From: Hydrogenophaga sp.
GTDB lineage: Bacteria; Pseudomonadota; Gammaproteobacteria; Burkholderiales; Burkholderiaceae_C
DNA length: 43,883 nucleotides
NCBI GenBank assembly: GCA_030653975.1
Contig: JAURYH010000063.1
Coordinates: 1 to 43,883, forward strand
Direction of reading: 5' to 3'
Positions 36,872 to 43,883 of this stretch are shown here, in pieces (position 1 is the stretch's first letter; every line of letters begins with the position of its first letter). A program made the translations under genes and the position numbers. The notes under the pieces are model-generated. The model searched no databases, had not been told where the DNA came from, and worked only from the letters and a program-made list of their open reading frames with translations.

Positions 36872-38227
36872 ATGACCAACCCCAGCCTGGGCACCCCGGA
36901 GCAACTGCGAGACCCCAACCACACCCTCCCGCTGGGCCAGGCGATTCCGCTGGGCATCCAGCACGTGCTGGCCATGTTCGTGAGCAACGTGACACCGGCC
37001 ATCATCGTCGCCGGCGCCGCCGGCTTCGGCTTCGGATCGAACTCGCCCGATTTCCCGAACATGATCTACATGATCCAGATGTCGATGTTCCTGGCGGGCA
37101 TCGCCACCCTGCTGCAAACCATCGGCTTCGGCCCGGTGGGCGCACGCCTGCCGATCGTGCAAGGCACCAGTTTCGCCTTCATCCCGATCATGATTCCCGC
37201 CGTGGCCGGAGCGGGTGTGGCCGGCATGGCGGGCCTCATGACCGGCGTCATCATCGGTGGCATCTTTCACTTCTTCCTGGGTTTTTTCATCGGCCGCATG
37301 CGCCATGCGCTGCCGCCGCTGGTCACCGGCCTGATCGTGCTGATGATCGGGCTGGCCTTGATCAAGGTCGGTATCGAGTACGCCGCCGGCGGCGTGCCGC
37401 TCAAGGGCAAGCCCGAGTTCGGCAGCCTGGTGAACTGGTCCGTCGCTCTGGTGGTGATCGTGGTCACGCTGCTGCTCAAATTCTTCACGCGCGGCATGCT
37501 CTCGGTGGCGGCGGTGCTGGTTGGCCTGATTGCGGGCTACCTCTACGCCATGTTGCTGGGCAAGGTGGACTTCGCGCCGGTCGGCAACGCGGCCTGGTTC
37601 ACCGCGCCCGAGCCCTTCAAGTTCGGCTGGGAAATCAACTGGGCCATCATCATCGGCATGTGTTTCATGGCCGTGGTGTCGGCCGTGGAAACCGTGGGCG
37701 ATGTTTCCGGCATCACCAAGGGCGGGGCCGGCCGCGAGGCGACCGACAAGGAAGTCGCCGGCGCCACGTTTGCCGACGGTCTGGGCACCGCGGTGGCGGG
37801 CCTCTTCGGCGGCCTGCCCAACACCAGCTTCAGCCAGAACGTGGGTCTGATCTCCATGACGGGTGTGATGAGCCGCCACGTCGTGACGCTGGGTGCGGTC
37901 TTCCTGATCATCTGTGGTCTGGTGCCCAAGTTCGGCGCCGTCATCGCCTCCATGCCCATCATGGTGCTGGGCGGTGGCGTGATCATCATGTTCGGCATGG
38001 TCACCGCGGCCGGCGTGAGCATGCTCTCGGATGTGACATGGAACCGGCGCAACATGGTGATTTTTGCGATCTCCCTGTCTATCGGCCTGGGTCTGCAACT
38101 CGCGCCCGAGGCGCTGCAACATCTGCCCCCGATCGCCAAGGTGCTGATGACCAGCGGCCTGCTTCCCGCCGCGGCGATCTCCATCACCCTGAACCTGGCA
38201 CTCCCGCAGGAACTCGACCGAGGCTGA
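36872..38227 (+). CDS. NCS2-family nucleobase:cation symporter (xanthine/uracil permease)
   Basis: 451 residues, about 14 hydrophobic helices. Imports an oxopurine or uracil with a cation. NAT/NCS2 signatures: IPLGIQHVLAMFVSNVTPAI near 26 (the QH motif of the first helix), GTSFAFIPIMIPAVAGAGVA near 97, CFMAVVSAVETVGDVSGITK near 266 with the conserved acidic residue and GD, and FSQNVGLISMTGVMSRHVV near 320, matching the NAT signature (QNxGxxxxTG). Placed amid purine genes, xanthine or urate is the likely substrate, though uracil permeases look similar. The start at 36872 follows CTGGAGCC; the ORF upstream includes the terminator and is rejected. Confidence 0.9.
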   Translation: MTNPSLGTPEQLRDPNHTLPLGQAIPLGIQHVLAMFVSNVTPAIIVAGAAGFGFGSNSPDFPNMIYMIQMSMFLAGIATLLQTIGFGPVGARLPIVQGTSFAFIPIMIPAVAGAGVAGMAGLMTGVIIGGIFHFFLGFFIGRMRHALPPLVTGLIVLMIGLALIKVGIEYAAGGVPLKGKPEFGSLVNWSVALVVIVVTLLLKFFTRGMLSVAAVLVGLIAGYLYAMLLGKVDFAPVGNAAWFTAPEPFKFGWEINWAIIIGMCFMAVVSAVETVGDVSGITKGGAGREATDKEVAGATFADGLGTAVAGLFGGLPNTSFSQNVGLISMTGVMSRHVVTLGAVFLIICGLVPKFGAVIASMPIMVLGGGVIIMFGMVTAAGVSMLSDVTWNRRNMVIFAISLSIGLGLQLAPEALQHLPPIAKVLMTSGLLPAAAISITLNLALPQELDRG

Positions 38228-38242
38228 GCCCCCTCACCCCCG

Positions 38243-38268
38243 CGACCAGCCTGGCCTGGTCGGGCTTT
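38243..38268 (+). terminator. Rho-independent terminator after the NCS2 permease
   Basis: CGACCAG-CCTGGC-CTGGTCG, a 7-bp stem with a 6-base loop followed by GGCTTTTC. It lies 15 bp after the permease stop. The short T-run makes it moderate in strength. Confidence 0.75.
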
Positions 38269-38269
38269 T

Positions 38270-38526
38270 CATGCAGGGCCATCGGGAAGCCCGCACCAAG
38301 TTGATTCCCTGCACCCCGCAATGCACCACTTTGGGCATCCCTCCTCGGCCTGGAAGTCCCTCTTCTTCAGGCTCAATGTGTATACACCTTGTGTATTCAC
38401 CTTGCAGGCGCGCGAGACACCGGTGTGCCGGACCAACGCAGGCTGGCACCGTTATTGCTGATGGAGCGGTTGCCCGGACTGACCACGGACAGCCGCCCGC
38501 AACCCTTGCCCCCCACCGGAGAACCC
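38270..38526 (+). promoter_or_regulatory. Leader of the ABC transporter operon with tandem TGTGTATACACCT boxes
   Basis: A 257-bp non-coding leader. Two 13-bp direct repeats, TGTGTATACACCT (38377-38389) and TGTGTATTCACCT (38390-38402), differ at one base. The first contains the GTGTATACAC palindrome also found near hiuH and, with one mismatch, before puuD. The 124 bases between these boxes and the start codon have several hairpin-forming segments (such as GTGCC/GGCAC around 38421-38453) but no fold I can identify. A ribosome-binding site, CCGGAGAA, precedes the ATG at 38527. Confidence 0.6.
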
Positions 38527-39558
38527 ATGAACAAGCGCCACTTCATCCAGACCGCCGCCGCCCTCGCCGCCTTGGCCGCTTTCGGCTCGGCCCAGGCCCA
38601 GACCGCCGTCAAGTTCCAGCTCGACTGGCGCTTCGAAGGCCCGGCCGCGCTGTTCCTGCAGCCCGCCGCCAAAGGCTATTTCAAGGCCGCCGGGCTGGAC
38701 GTGACGATCGACTCGGGCAACGGCTCGGGCGGCACCGTCACCCGCGTGGCCTCGGGCACCTACGACATGGGTTTTGCCGACATGGCCGCCCTCATGGAGT
38801 TCCACGCCAACAACCCGGACGCGCCCAACAAGCCGGTGGCCGTGATGATGGTCTACAACAACACGCCCGCCGCCGTTCTGGCGCTCAAGAAGAGCGGCAT
38901 CACCAAACCGGCCGACCTGAGCGGCAAGAAGCTCGGTGCCCCGGTGTTCGACGCCGGCCGCAAGGGCTTCCCGATCTTCCAGAAGGCCAACGCCGTGAGC
39001 AACGTCACCTGGACCTCGATGGATCCGCCGCTGCGCGAGACCATGCTGGTGCGCGGTGACATCGACGCCATCACCGGCTTCTCGTTCACCTCGCTGCTCA
39101 ACCTCGAAGCGCGCGGCGTGAAGGCCGAAGACGTGGTCATCCTGCCTTACGCCGACCACGGCGTGAAGCTCTATGGCAACGCCATCATCGCGAGTCCGAA
39201 GATGATCCAGGAGAACCCCGCCGCGGTGAAAGCCTTCCTCACCGCGTTCGCCAGGGGCGCCAAGGAGGTGATGGCCAGCCCGGCCGGCACCATCGATACC
39301 GTGAAGGCACGCGACGGCATCATCAACGTGGCGCTGGAAACACGCCGCCTGCAGCTCGCCGTGGACTCGGTGGTGGCCAGCCCCGACGCGCGCAAGGAAG
39401 GTTTCGGCCAGGTCAACCCCGGCCGGCTCTCGCTGATGGCCTCGCAGGTATCTGACGCCTACGGCACCAAGACCCGCGTCGATCCCAAGGCGGTGTGGAA
39501 CGGCTCCCTGTTGCCCTCGGCCGCCGAACTCAACGTGCTGCCACCGGCCAAGAAATAA
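38527..39558 (+). CDS. ABC transporter substrate-binding protein (NMT1/SsuA/ThiY-like)
   Basis: 343 residues. Signal peptide MNKRHFIQTAAALAALAAFG with cleavage near SAQAQ. Periplasmic NMT1/THI5-type fold: VKFQLDWRFEGPAALFLQPA near 28, AAKGYFKAAGLDVTIDSGNG near 47, SGTYDMGFADMAALMEFHAN near 77, GITKPADLSGKKLGAPVFDA near 123 and GDIDAITGFSFTSLLNLEAR near 177. This family serves nitrate, taurine, sulfonates, hydroxymethylpyrimidine and, in purine clusters, nucleobase-like ligands. The substrate is inferred only from context: an oxopurine or pyrimidine. It is followed by ATPase, permease and deaminase genes in the same orientation. Confidence 0.9.
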   Translation: MNKRHFIQTAAALAALAAFGSAQAQTAVKFQLDWRFEGPAALFLQPAAKGYFKAAGLDVTIDSGNGSGGTVTRVASGTYDMGFADMAALMEFHANNPDAPNKPVAVMMVYNNTPAAVLALKKSGITKPADLSGKKLGAPVFDAGRKGFPIFQKANAVSNVTWTSMDPPLRETMLVRGDIDAITGFSFTSLLNLEARGVKAEDVVILPYADHGVKLYGNAIIASPKMIQENPAAVKAFLTAFARGAKEVMASPAGTIDTVKARDGIINVALETRRLQLAVDSVVASPDARKEGFGQVNPGRLSLMASQVSDAYGTKTRVDPKAVWNGSLLPSAAELNVLPPAKK

Positions 39559-39582
39559 GCCCTCTCCAGACCAGGACCTGGG

Positions 39583-39615
39583 CCAGACACTCTGCGGAGC
39601 GCCTGGCTTTTTTTC
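39583..39615 (+). terminator. Imperfect hairpin with T-run between SBP and ATPase genes
   Basis: CCAG...CTGG arms (39583-39606; 9 Watson-Crick pairs plus a G-T, two mismatches) followed by C and seven T residues. It lies inside the operon, so it likely reduces read-through, making more binding protein than ATPase. Attenuation of this kind is common in ABC operons. Confidence 0.6.
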
Positions 39616-39625
39616 GGGAACCCGC

Positions 39626-40459
39626 ATGTCCAACAACTCCACCACCGACAAACCCTTTGTCGACTTCGACCAGGTCTGGCTCGCCTACAACGACGACCTG
39701 CTGGCCAGGAACATCTTCGCCGTCGAAGACATCAACCTCCAGGTGAAGAAAGGCGAGTTCATCGCCATCGTCGGGCCCTCGGGCTGCGGCAAGTCCACCT
39801 TCATGAAGCTCACCACCGGGCTGAAGATGCCCAGCATGGGCAAGATCCTGATCGACGGCCAGCCGGTCACCGGTCCGCTGAAGATCTCGGGCATGGCCTT
39901 CCAGGCGCCGTCGCTGCTGCCTTGGCGCACCACGCTCGACAACGTGCTGCTGCCGCTGGAGATCGTCGAGCCCTTTCGCCATCAGTTCAAAGACCGGCGC
40001 AAGGAATTCGAGGAGCGCGCGAAGAAGCTGCTGGCCAGCGTGGGCCTGGGCGGCATGGAAAAGAAGTTTCCCTGGGAACTCTCGGGCGGCATGCAGCAGC
40101 GCGCCAGCATCTGCCGCGCACTGATCCACGAACCCAAGATGCTGCTGCTCGACGAACCCTTCGGCGCACTCGACGCGTTCACGCGCGAAGAACTCTGGTG
40201 CACGCTGCGCGACCTGTGGGAAGCGCAGCGCTTCAACGTCATCCTGGTCACGCACGACCTGCGCGAAAGCGTGTTCCTGGCCGACACCGTGTACTGCATG
40301 AGCAAGAGCCCGGGCCGCTTCGTGGTGAAACGCGAGATCGACATCCCGCGCACGCGCGATCTGGAAGTGACCTACACACCGCAGTTCACCAACATCGTCC
40401 ATGAATTGCGCGGGCACATTGGAGCCATGCGCAAGGCCGGTGCAACGATCAACCAGTGA
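39626..40459 (+). CDS. ABC transporter ATP-binding protein
   Basis: 277 residues. Walker A IVGPSGCGKSTFMKLTTGL near 48, Q-loop FQAPSLLPWRTTLDNVLLPL near 92, signature ELSGGMQQRASICRALIHEP near 152 followed by Walker B MLLLDEPFGALDAFTREE, and H-loop VILVTHDLRESVF near 209. It belongs to the TauB/SsuB/ThiZ-like group (nitrate/sulfonate/bicarbonate type) that works with NMT1-like binding proteins. The C-terminal extension (about 235-277) is polar, with TYTPQFTNIVHELRGHIGAM. The permease gene follows after 8 bp. Confidence 0.93.
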   Translation: MSNNSTTDKPFVDFDQVWLAYNDDLLARNIFAVEDINLQVKKGEFIAIVGPSGCGKSTFMKLTTGLKMPSMGKILIDGQPVTGPLKISGMAFQAPSLLPWRTTLDNVLLPLEIVEPFRHQFKDRRKEFEERAKKLLASVGLGGMEKKFPWELSGGMQQRASICRALIHEPKMLLLDEPFGALDAFTREELWCTLRDLWEAQRFNVILVTHDLRESVFLADTVYCMSKSPGRFVVKREIDIPRTRDLEVTYTPQFTNIVHELRGHIGAMRKAGATINQ

Positions 40460-40467
40460 GAAGCACC

Positions 40468-41229
40468 ATGAACAAAAAACAAGTCGAACGCTGGTCGCCT
40501 TTTCTGCTGCTGCTCGCGATCATCGTGATCTGGGAAGTGATCACCAGCGGCTTCGGCGTCTCGGAGTTCATCTTCCCGAGTCCATCGCGGATCTGGGAGC
40601 AGACGATGGAGCACAAGGTCACCATCCTGGGCCACGCCTGGCGCACCTACTGGGTGACGATGGCGGGCTTTGGCATCGCCATCGTGGTCGGCGTGCTGCT
40701 GGGCTTCCTGATCGGCAGCTCGCGCCTGGCCTACGCCGCGGTCTACCCGCTCATGACGGCCTTCAACGCCCTGCCCAAGGCGGCGTTTGTGCCGATTCTC
40801 GTGGTGTGGTTCGGCATCGGCGTCGGCCCGGCCATCCTGACCGCCTTCCTGATCAGCTTCTTCCCCATCATGGTCAACATCGCCACCGGCCTGGCCACGC
40901 TGGAACCCGAGCTGGAAGACGTGTTGCGCGTGCTCGGCGCCCGGCGCTGGGACGTGCTCACCAAGGTCGGCCTGCCGCGCTCCATGCCTTATTTCTTCGG
41001 CTCGCTCAAGGTCGCCATCACGCTGGCCTTCGTGGGCACCACGGTGTCGGAGATGACCGCCTCGAACGAAGGCATCGGCTACCTCCTGATCTCGGCCGGC
41101 AGCTCCATGCAGATGGGCCTGGCCTTCAGCGGCCTGCTGGTGGTGGGCGCGATGGCGATGGCGATGTACGAACTGTTCAGCCTCGTGGAAAAACACACCA
41201 CGGGCTGGGCACACCGAAGAGCTGAATGA
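40468..41229 (+). CDS. ABC transporter permease (BPD-type)
   Basis: 253 residues, six predicted membrane helices. Binding-protein-dependent permease with the EAA-loop-like segment EPELEDVLRVLGARRWDVLT followed by KVGLPRSMPYFFGSLK near 150. N-terminal SPFLLLLAIIVIWEVITSGF, then FNALPKAAFVPILVVWFGIG near 97 and AFVGTTVSEMTASNEGIGYL near 192. The start at 40468 (MNKKQVERWS) is chosen over an upstream GTG at 40456. The stop overlaps the deaminase start (ATGA, 41226-41229). It pairs with the SBP at 38527 and the ATPase at 39626. Confidence 0.92.
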   Translation: MNKKQVERWSPFLLLLAIIVIWEVITSGFGVSEFIFPSPSRIWEQTMEHKVTILGHAWRTYWVTMAGFGIAIVVGVLLGFLIGSSRLAYAAVYPLMTAFNALPKAAFVPILVVWFGIGVGPAILTAFLISFFPIMVNIATGLATLEPELEDVLRVLGARRWDVLTKVGLPRSMPYFFGSLKVAITLAFVGTTVSEMTASNEGIGYLLISAGSSMQMGLAFSGLLVVGAMAMAMYELFSLVEKHTTGWAHRRAE

Positions 41230-41702
41230 ACCCCGATCAAGTCCTTCGCCACCTTCGGCGCGCCAACGGCGTGGCGCTCCGTGCCGCCAGCATGGGCCGC
41301 CATCCGTTTGGCGCCTTGCTGGTGGCGCCCGATGGCGAGACGGTGCTGGCCGAGCAGGGCAACATCGACACCGTGAACCACGCCGAGTCCACGCTCGCGC
41401 GCGCGGCGGCGGACAACTGGCCGGGTAAATACCTCTTGCGCTGCACGCTGGTCACCACCTTCGAGCCTTGCGCCATGTGCACCGGCACGGTCTACTGGGC
41501 CAACATCGGGCGCATCGTCTACGGCGCGAGCGAAGAAGCCCTGCTCGCACTCACCGGCAGCCACGCCGAAAACCCCACGCTGTCCCTGCCCTGCCGCGAG
41601 CTGATCGAGCGCGGTCAGAAACGCATCGAAGTCATCGGCCCGGTGGCCGAACTGGAAGCCGAGATGCTCGCCCCGCACCGCGACTTCTGGCACACCAGAT
41701 AG
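41226..41702 (+). CDS. Nucleoside/guanine deaminase (CMP/dCMP deaminase family)
   Basis: 158 residues. Zinc deaminase with VNHAESTLARAAADNW near 50 (HAE: zinc His and catalytic Glu) and TTFEPCAMCTGTVYWANIGR near 77 (PCxxC: two zinc Cys). The fold and length match guanine deaminase/tRNA-adenosine-deaminase-like proteins (GuaD of the CDA type), with MGRHPFGALLVAPDGETVLA near 23. It overlaps the permease by 4 bp, so it is translationally coupled to the importer. The inference is deamination of the imported base, e.g. guanine to xanthine; an isocytosine/ammeline-like substrate cannot be excluded. Confidence 0.87.
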   Translation: MNPDQVLRHLRRANGVALRAASMGRHPFGALLVAPDGETVLAEQGNIDTVNHAESTLARAAADNWPGKYLLRCTLVTTFEPCAMCTGTVYWANIGRIVYGASEEALLALTGSHAENPTLSLPCRELIERGQKRIEVIGPVAELEAEMLAPHRDFWHTR

Positions 41703-41729
41703 CGACGCGGGGGGACCTAAACTCACGCC

Positions 41730-42560
41730 ATGTCCTGGCACGCCCAACTGAATCTCGACTACCGCCTGGAAGCCCAGCGCACCGTGCTCCGCCACGAACA
41801 CAACGGCCCGCTGCGCATTTTCAAGAGCCTCTACCCCGAAGGCGAAGCGATCTGCCACAACGTCATCATCCACCCGCCCGGCGGGCTGGTCGGTGGCGAC
41901 GTGCTGGACGTGCAGGTGCATGTGGGCAGCGGCGCACACGGCCTCATCAGCACCCCGGGCGCCACGTGCTTCTACGCCTCCGATGGCCTGCCCACCACCC
42001 AGCAGGTGAACCTCGTGCTCGATGCCGGCGCCCGGCTCGAATGGCTGCCGCTGGAGGCCATCGCCTACCCCGGCTGCCAGGCCCACAACCGCCTGAGCGC
42101 CACGCTCGCCGAAGGCGCCGAGCTGCTGGCCTGGGACGTGACCGCGCTCGGCCTGCCCATGACCGGCCAGGCGTTTGACCACGGCTGTTTCAACCAGCGG
42201 CTCGAGCTGCCGGGCCTCTGGCTGGAGCAGGCGCGCATCGACGCGGCCGACACCCGGCTGCTCGAATCGCCGCTGGGCCTGGGTGGCCAGCGCTGCATCG
42301 GCACACTCTGGCTGGCCTGCGGCACGGCGCTCACGCGAGATCGCCGCGAGCACCTGCTGGAGGTGGTGCGCGGCGTGCTGGATGCCGAGCCACAGAGCAC
42401 ACAGGCCGGCGCCACCTGCCCCCACCCACAGCTGCTGGTGCTGCGCGCCGTGGCGCCGCTGGTGGAACCCTTGATGGCACTGTTCCAGCGCGTCTGGACC
42501 GAACTGCGTCCCGCCGCGTGGGGACTGGGCGCCGCGACACCCCGCATCTGGCGGGTGTGA
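41730..42560 (+). CDS. ureD: Urease accessory protein UreD
   Basis: 276 residues. A chaperone needed to load nickel into urease with UreF and UreG. Signatures: AQLNLDYRLEAQRTVLRHEH near 5, GPLRIFKSLYPEGEAICHNV near 26, HPPGGLVGGDVLDVQVHVGS near 48, LISTPGATCFYASDG near 72, EWLPLEAIAYPGC near 104 and WDVTALGLPMTGQAFD near 134. Typical length. No ureA appears downstream before urtE, which faces it, so the structural genes must be elsewhere; ureD is usually followed by ureABC, so a rearrangement is likely. It sits 27 bp after the deaminase gene. Urea from ureidoglycolate cleavage would be the substrate of the enzyme it matures. Confidence 0.93.
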   Translation: MSWHAQLNLDYRLEAQRTVLRHEHNGPLRIFKSLYPEGEAICHNVIIHPPGGLVGGDVLDVQVHVGSGAHGLISTPGATCFYASDGLPTTQQVNLVLDAGARLEWLPLEAIAYPGCQAHNRLSATLAEGAELLAWDVTALGLPMTGQAFDHGCFNQRLELPGLWLEQARIDAADTRLLESPLGLGGQRCIGTLWLACGTALTRDRREHLLEVVRGVLDAEPQSTQAGATCPHPQLLVLRAVAPLVEPLMALFQRVWTELRPAAWGLGAATPRIWRV

Positions 42561-42593
42561 ACGGCGCTGGTGATTGCCCCCGCGCAACCACCC

Positions 42594-43292
42594 TCAGATC
42601 GCCACCAGCTGGCGCACGCCCCTGACCTGCATCTCGCTGCCCGGGCCGCTGGCGATCACTTCGCCGCGCTCCATCACCACATACTGGTCGGCCAGTTCTT
42701 CGGCGAAGTCGTAGTACTGCTCCACCAGCACGATGCCCATGTTGCCGCGGTCGGCGAGCATGCGGATCACCTTGCCGATGTCCTTGATGATGTTGGGCTG
42801 GATGCCTTCGGTGGGTTCATCGAGGATCAGCAGCTTCGGCCCCGCGGCCAGCGCGCGGGCGATCGCCAGCTGCTGTTGCTGCCCGCCCGAGAGATCGCCA
42901 CCACGGCGGCCCAGCATCTGTTTCAACACAGGGAACAGCTCGAACAGCTCGGTCGGAATCGGCGTGCTGCCCTTTTTGTAGGCCAGCCCCATCTGCAGGT
43001 TTTCCTGCACCGTGAGGCGGCCGAAGATCTCGCGCCCCTGCGGCACAAAGCCCACGCCCATGCGGGCACGTTCGTAGGGTGTGGCCTTGTCGATCGCCAC
43101 ACCGTCGAGTGTGATGCTGCCGCTCTTGATGGGCACCAGACCCATGAGCGATTTGAGCAGCGTGGTCTTGCCCACGCCATTGCGCCCCAGCACCACCGTC
43201 ACCTTGCCGAGTTCGGCGGTGAGGTTGACGTTGCGCAGGATGTGGCTGCCACCGTAGTACTGGTTGACTTGTTTGACTTCTAGGAGGCTCAT
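42594..43292 (-). CDS. urtE: Urea ABC transporter ATP-binding protein UrtE
   Basis: 232 residues, exactly the length of UrtE. LivF-type ATPase: Walker A VTVVLGRNGVGKTTLLKSLM near 31, Q-loop GVGFVPQGREIFGRLTVQEN near 79, signature GGDLSGGQQQQLAIARALAA followed by GPKLLILDEPTEGIQPNII near 130-160, and VLVEQYYDFAEELADQYVVM near 187. The IQPNIIKDIGKVI and EQYYDF sequences are specific to UrtE rather than LivF. UrtA-D should be upstream on the minus strand, beyond the window edge. Convergent with ureD (33-bp gap), an unusual order for this pair. Confidence 0.93.
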   Translation of the reverse strand: MSLLEVKQVNQYYGGSHILRNVNLTAELGKVTVVLGRNGVGKTTLLKSLMGLVPIKSGSITLDGVAIDKATPYERARMGVGFVPQGREIFGRLTVQENLQMGLAYKKGSTPIPTELFELFPVLKQMLGRRGGDLSGGQQQQLAIARALAAGPKLLILDEPTEGIQPNIIKDIGKVIRMLADRGNMGIVLVEQYYDFAEELADQYVVMERGEVIASGPGSEMQVRGVRQLVAI

Positions 43293-43346
43293 CTCTTGTT
43301 CCTCATGTGCATGGGCTTGAGTGAGGTGCCGGGTCTCGCCCCGGCG

Positions 43347-43883
43347 GGCGACTCACTTTCTTTTGCAACGCCCAAAAGAAAGTAAGCAAAGAAAAGGCGA
43401 GCCGGATGCGCTGTCCCTCCGCTTCGCTGCGGGCACGCTGCGTTGCTCGGTCCGGGCGGGGTCGGGCTGAACTCGCTGCGCTCAGACAACGCCCGCCCTG
43501 ATCCGCCCGGCCCTGCGCTACTCGCCAGCGCATGACGGCGGAAGACGGGGGCGGGAGCGGGAGCGGATTCGGGGACACTGTCTCCGGCTGCCTTGTTGGT
43601 TTTGCCCTCACCCCTGCCCTCTCCCAGAGGGAGAGGGAGGAAGAAGGGGAGCCCGCTCCCGCATCCGAATCTGAACCCGACCCCGTCCCCGAACCCATGC
43701 CGTGTGGCCGGGCTGAGCAGCGCAGGGGCGAGCGGATCAGGGCGGGCGTTGTCTGAGCCGAAGGCGAGTTCAGCCCGACCCCGCTCGACGCGAGCAGCGC
43801 AAGGCACCGCGCAGCGGCCCGGACTTCGGCTCGCCTTTTCTTTGCTTACTTTCTTTTGGCGAAGCAAAAGAAAGTGAGTCGCC
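43347..43883. repeat. Large inverted repeat (arms of about 165-175 bp) reaching the window end
   Basis: The left arm starts GGCGACTCACTTTCTTTTGC at 43347 and the right arm, read as reverse complement from 43883, starts with the same 20 bases. The arms stay similar for about 165-175 bases through AAAGAAAGTAAGCAAAGAAA, AGGCGAGCC, GGGGTCGGGCTGAACTCG, CTCAGACAACGCCCGCCC and GATCCGC. They differ by small substitutions and indels. A spacer of about 200 bp holds another copy of the GC-rich CCCTGCCCTCTCCCAGAGGG repeat (43609-43650). No gene is recognised here; the reading frames present are repeat translations. It lies upstream of urtE. Confidence 0.85.

Noticed and set aside
38403..38526. Firm annotation of an NMT1-motif xanthine riboswitch
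   Set aside because: Context fits, but I could not match a consensus by eye, so it is left as a finding to test.

Overview
The window is GC-rich, densely coded DNA that looks like a Comamonadaceae (Burkholderiales) chromosome, with Hydrogenophaga or a close relative as my best guess. That rests on gene content (Gcl/Hyi/GlxR/TtuD with a LysR regulator, cytochrome-c-tailed urate hydroxylase PuuD, Urt/Ure genes, a DUF3348-DUF802-OmpA-DUF2894 quartet) and on dispersed GC-rich palindromes in the gaps. It is not a database match.

Layout. 1-2230 is a decaying stretch: the right end of an IS66-type element cuts a frameshifted Fic-family pseudogene, followed by a hemerythrin-like gene, a VOC gene missing most of one domain, and a DUF1428 remnant. 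2230-7061 (minus strand) encodes an uncharacterised membrane complex with MotA/ExbB-like and MotB/OmpA-like subunits, the MotA-like one carrying a very long coiled-coil tail. 7110-12252 (minus) is the glyoxylate-to-glycerate pathway (gcl, hyi, glxR, ttuD), divergent from a LysR gene that is followed by an 8-oxoguanine deaminase gene. 14753-20768 holds an MFS exporter, two tandem carboxylesterase paralogues, a hydratase-family enzyme and an acyl-CoA ligase. 20874-22680 is a lipoprotein, ECF sigma factor and anti-sigma group. 22793-25707 (minus) is glutathione-dependent formaldehyde oxidation (fghA, adhC) with an alpha/beta hydrolase between them.

25887-34299 is the core purine-ring catabolism cluster: puuD, xdhC, hiuH, a GntR/FCD regulator, puuE, a uraD-allC fusion and an M20 amidohydrolase. 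34391-36688 is maeB. 36872-41702 carries nucleobase uptake and deamination: an NCS2 permease, an NMT1/SsuA-type ABC transporter and a CMP/dCMP-type deaminase. 41730-43292 holds ureD facing urtE. The window ends in a very large inverted repeat.

How it fits together (inference from family functions): oxopurines are imported and deaminated or oxidised to urate (8-oxoguanine deaminase, XdhC-matured xanthine dehydrogenase); urate goes to 5-hydroxyisourate (PuuD), OHCU (HiuH), allantoin (UraD domain), allantoate (PuuE) and ureidoglycine or ureidoglycolate (AllC domain). Urea then goes to urease (UreD) and glyoxylate enters Gcl-Hyi-GlxR-TtuD to become a phosphoglycerate. A palindrome, GTGTATACAC or a one-base variant, lies before puuD, between hiuH and the GntR gene, and before the ABC transporter, suggesting one GntR regulon. 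xdhA/xdhB, the ureidoglycolate-cleaving enzyme and the urease structural genes are not in the window.
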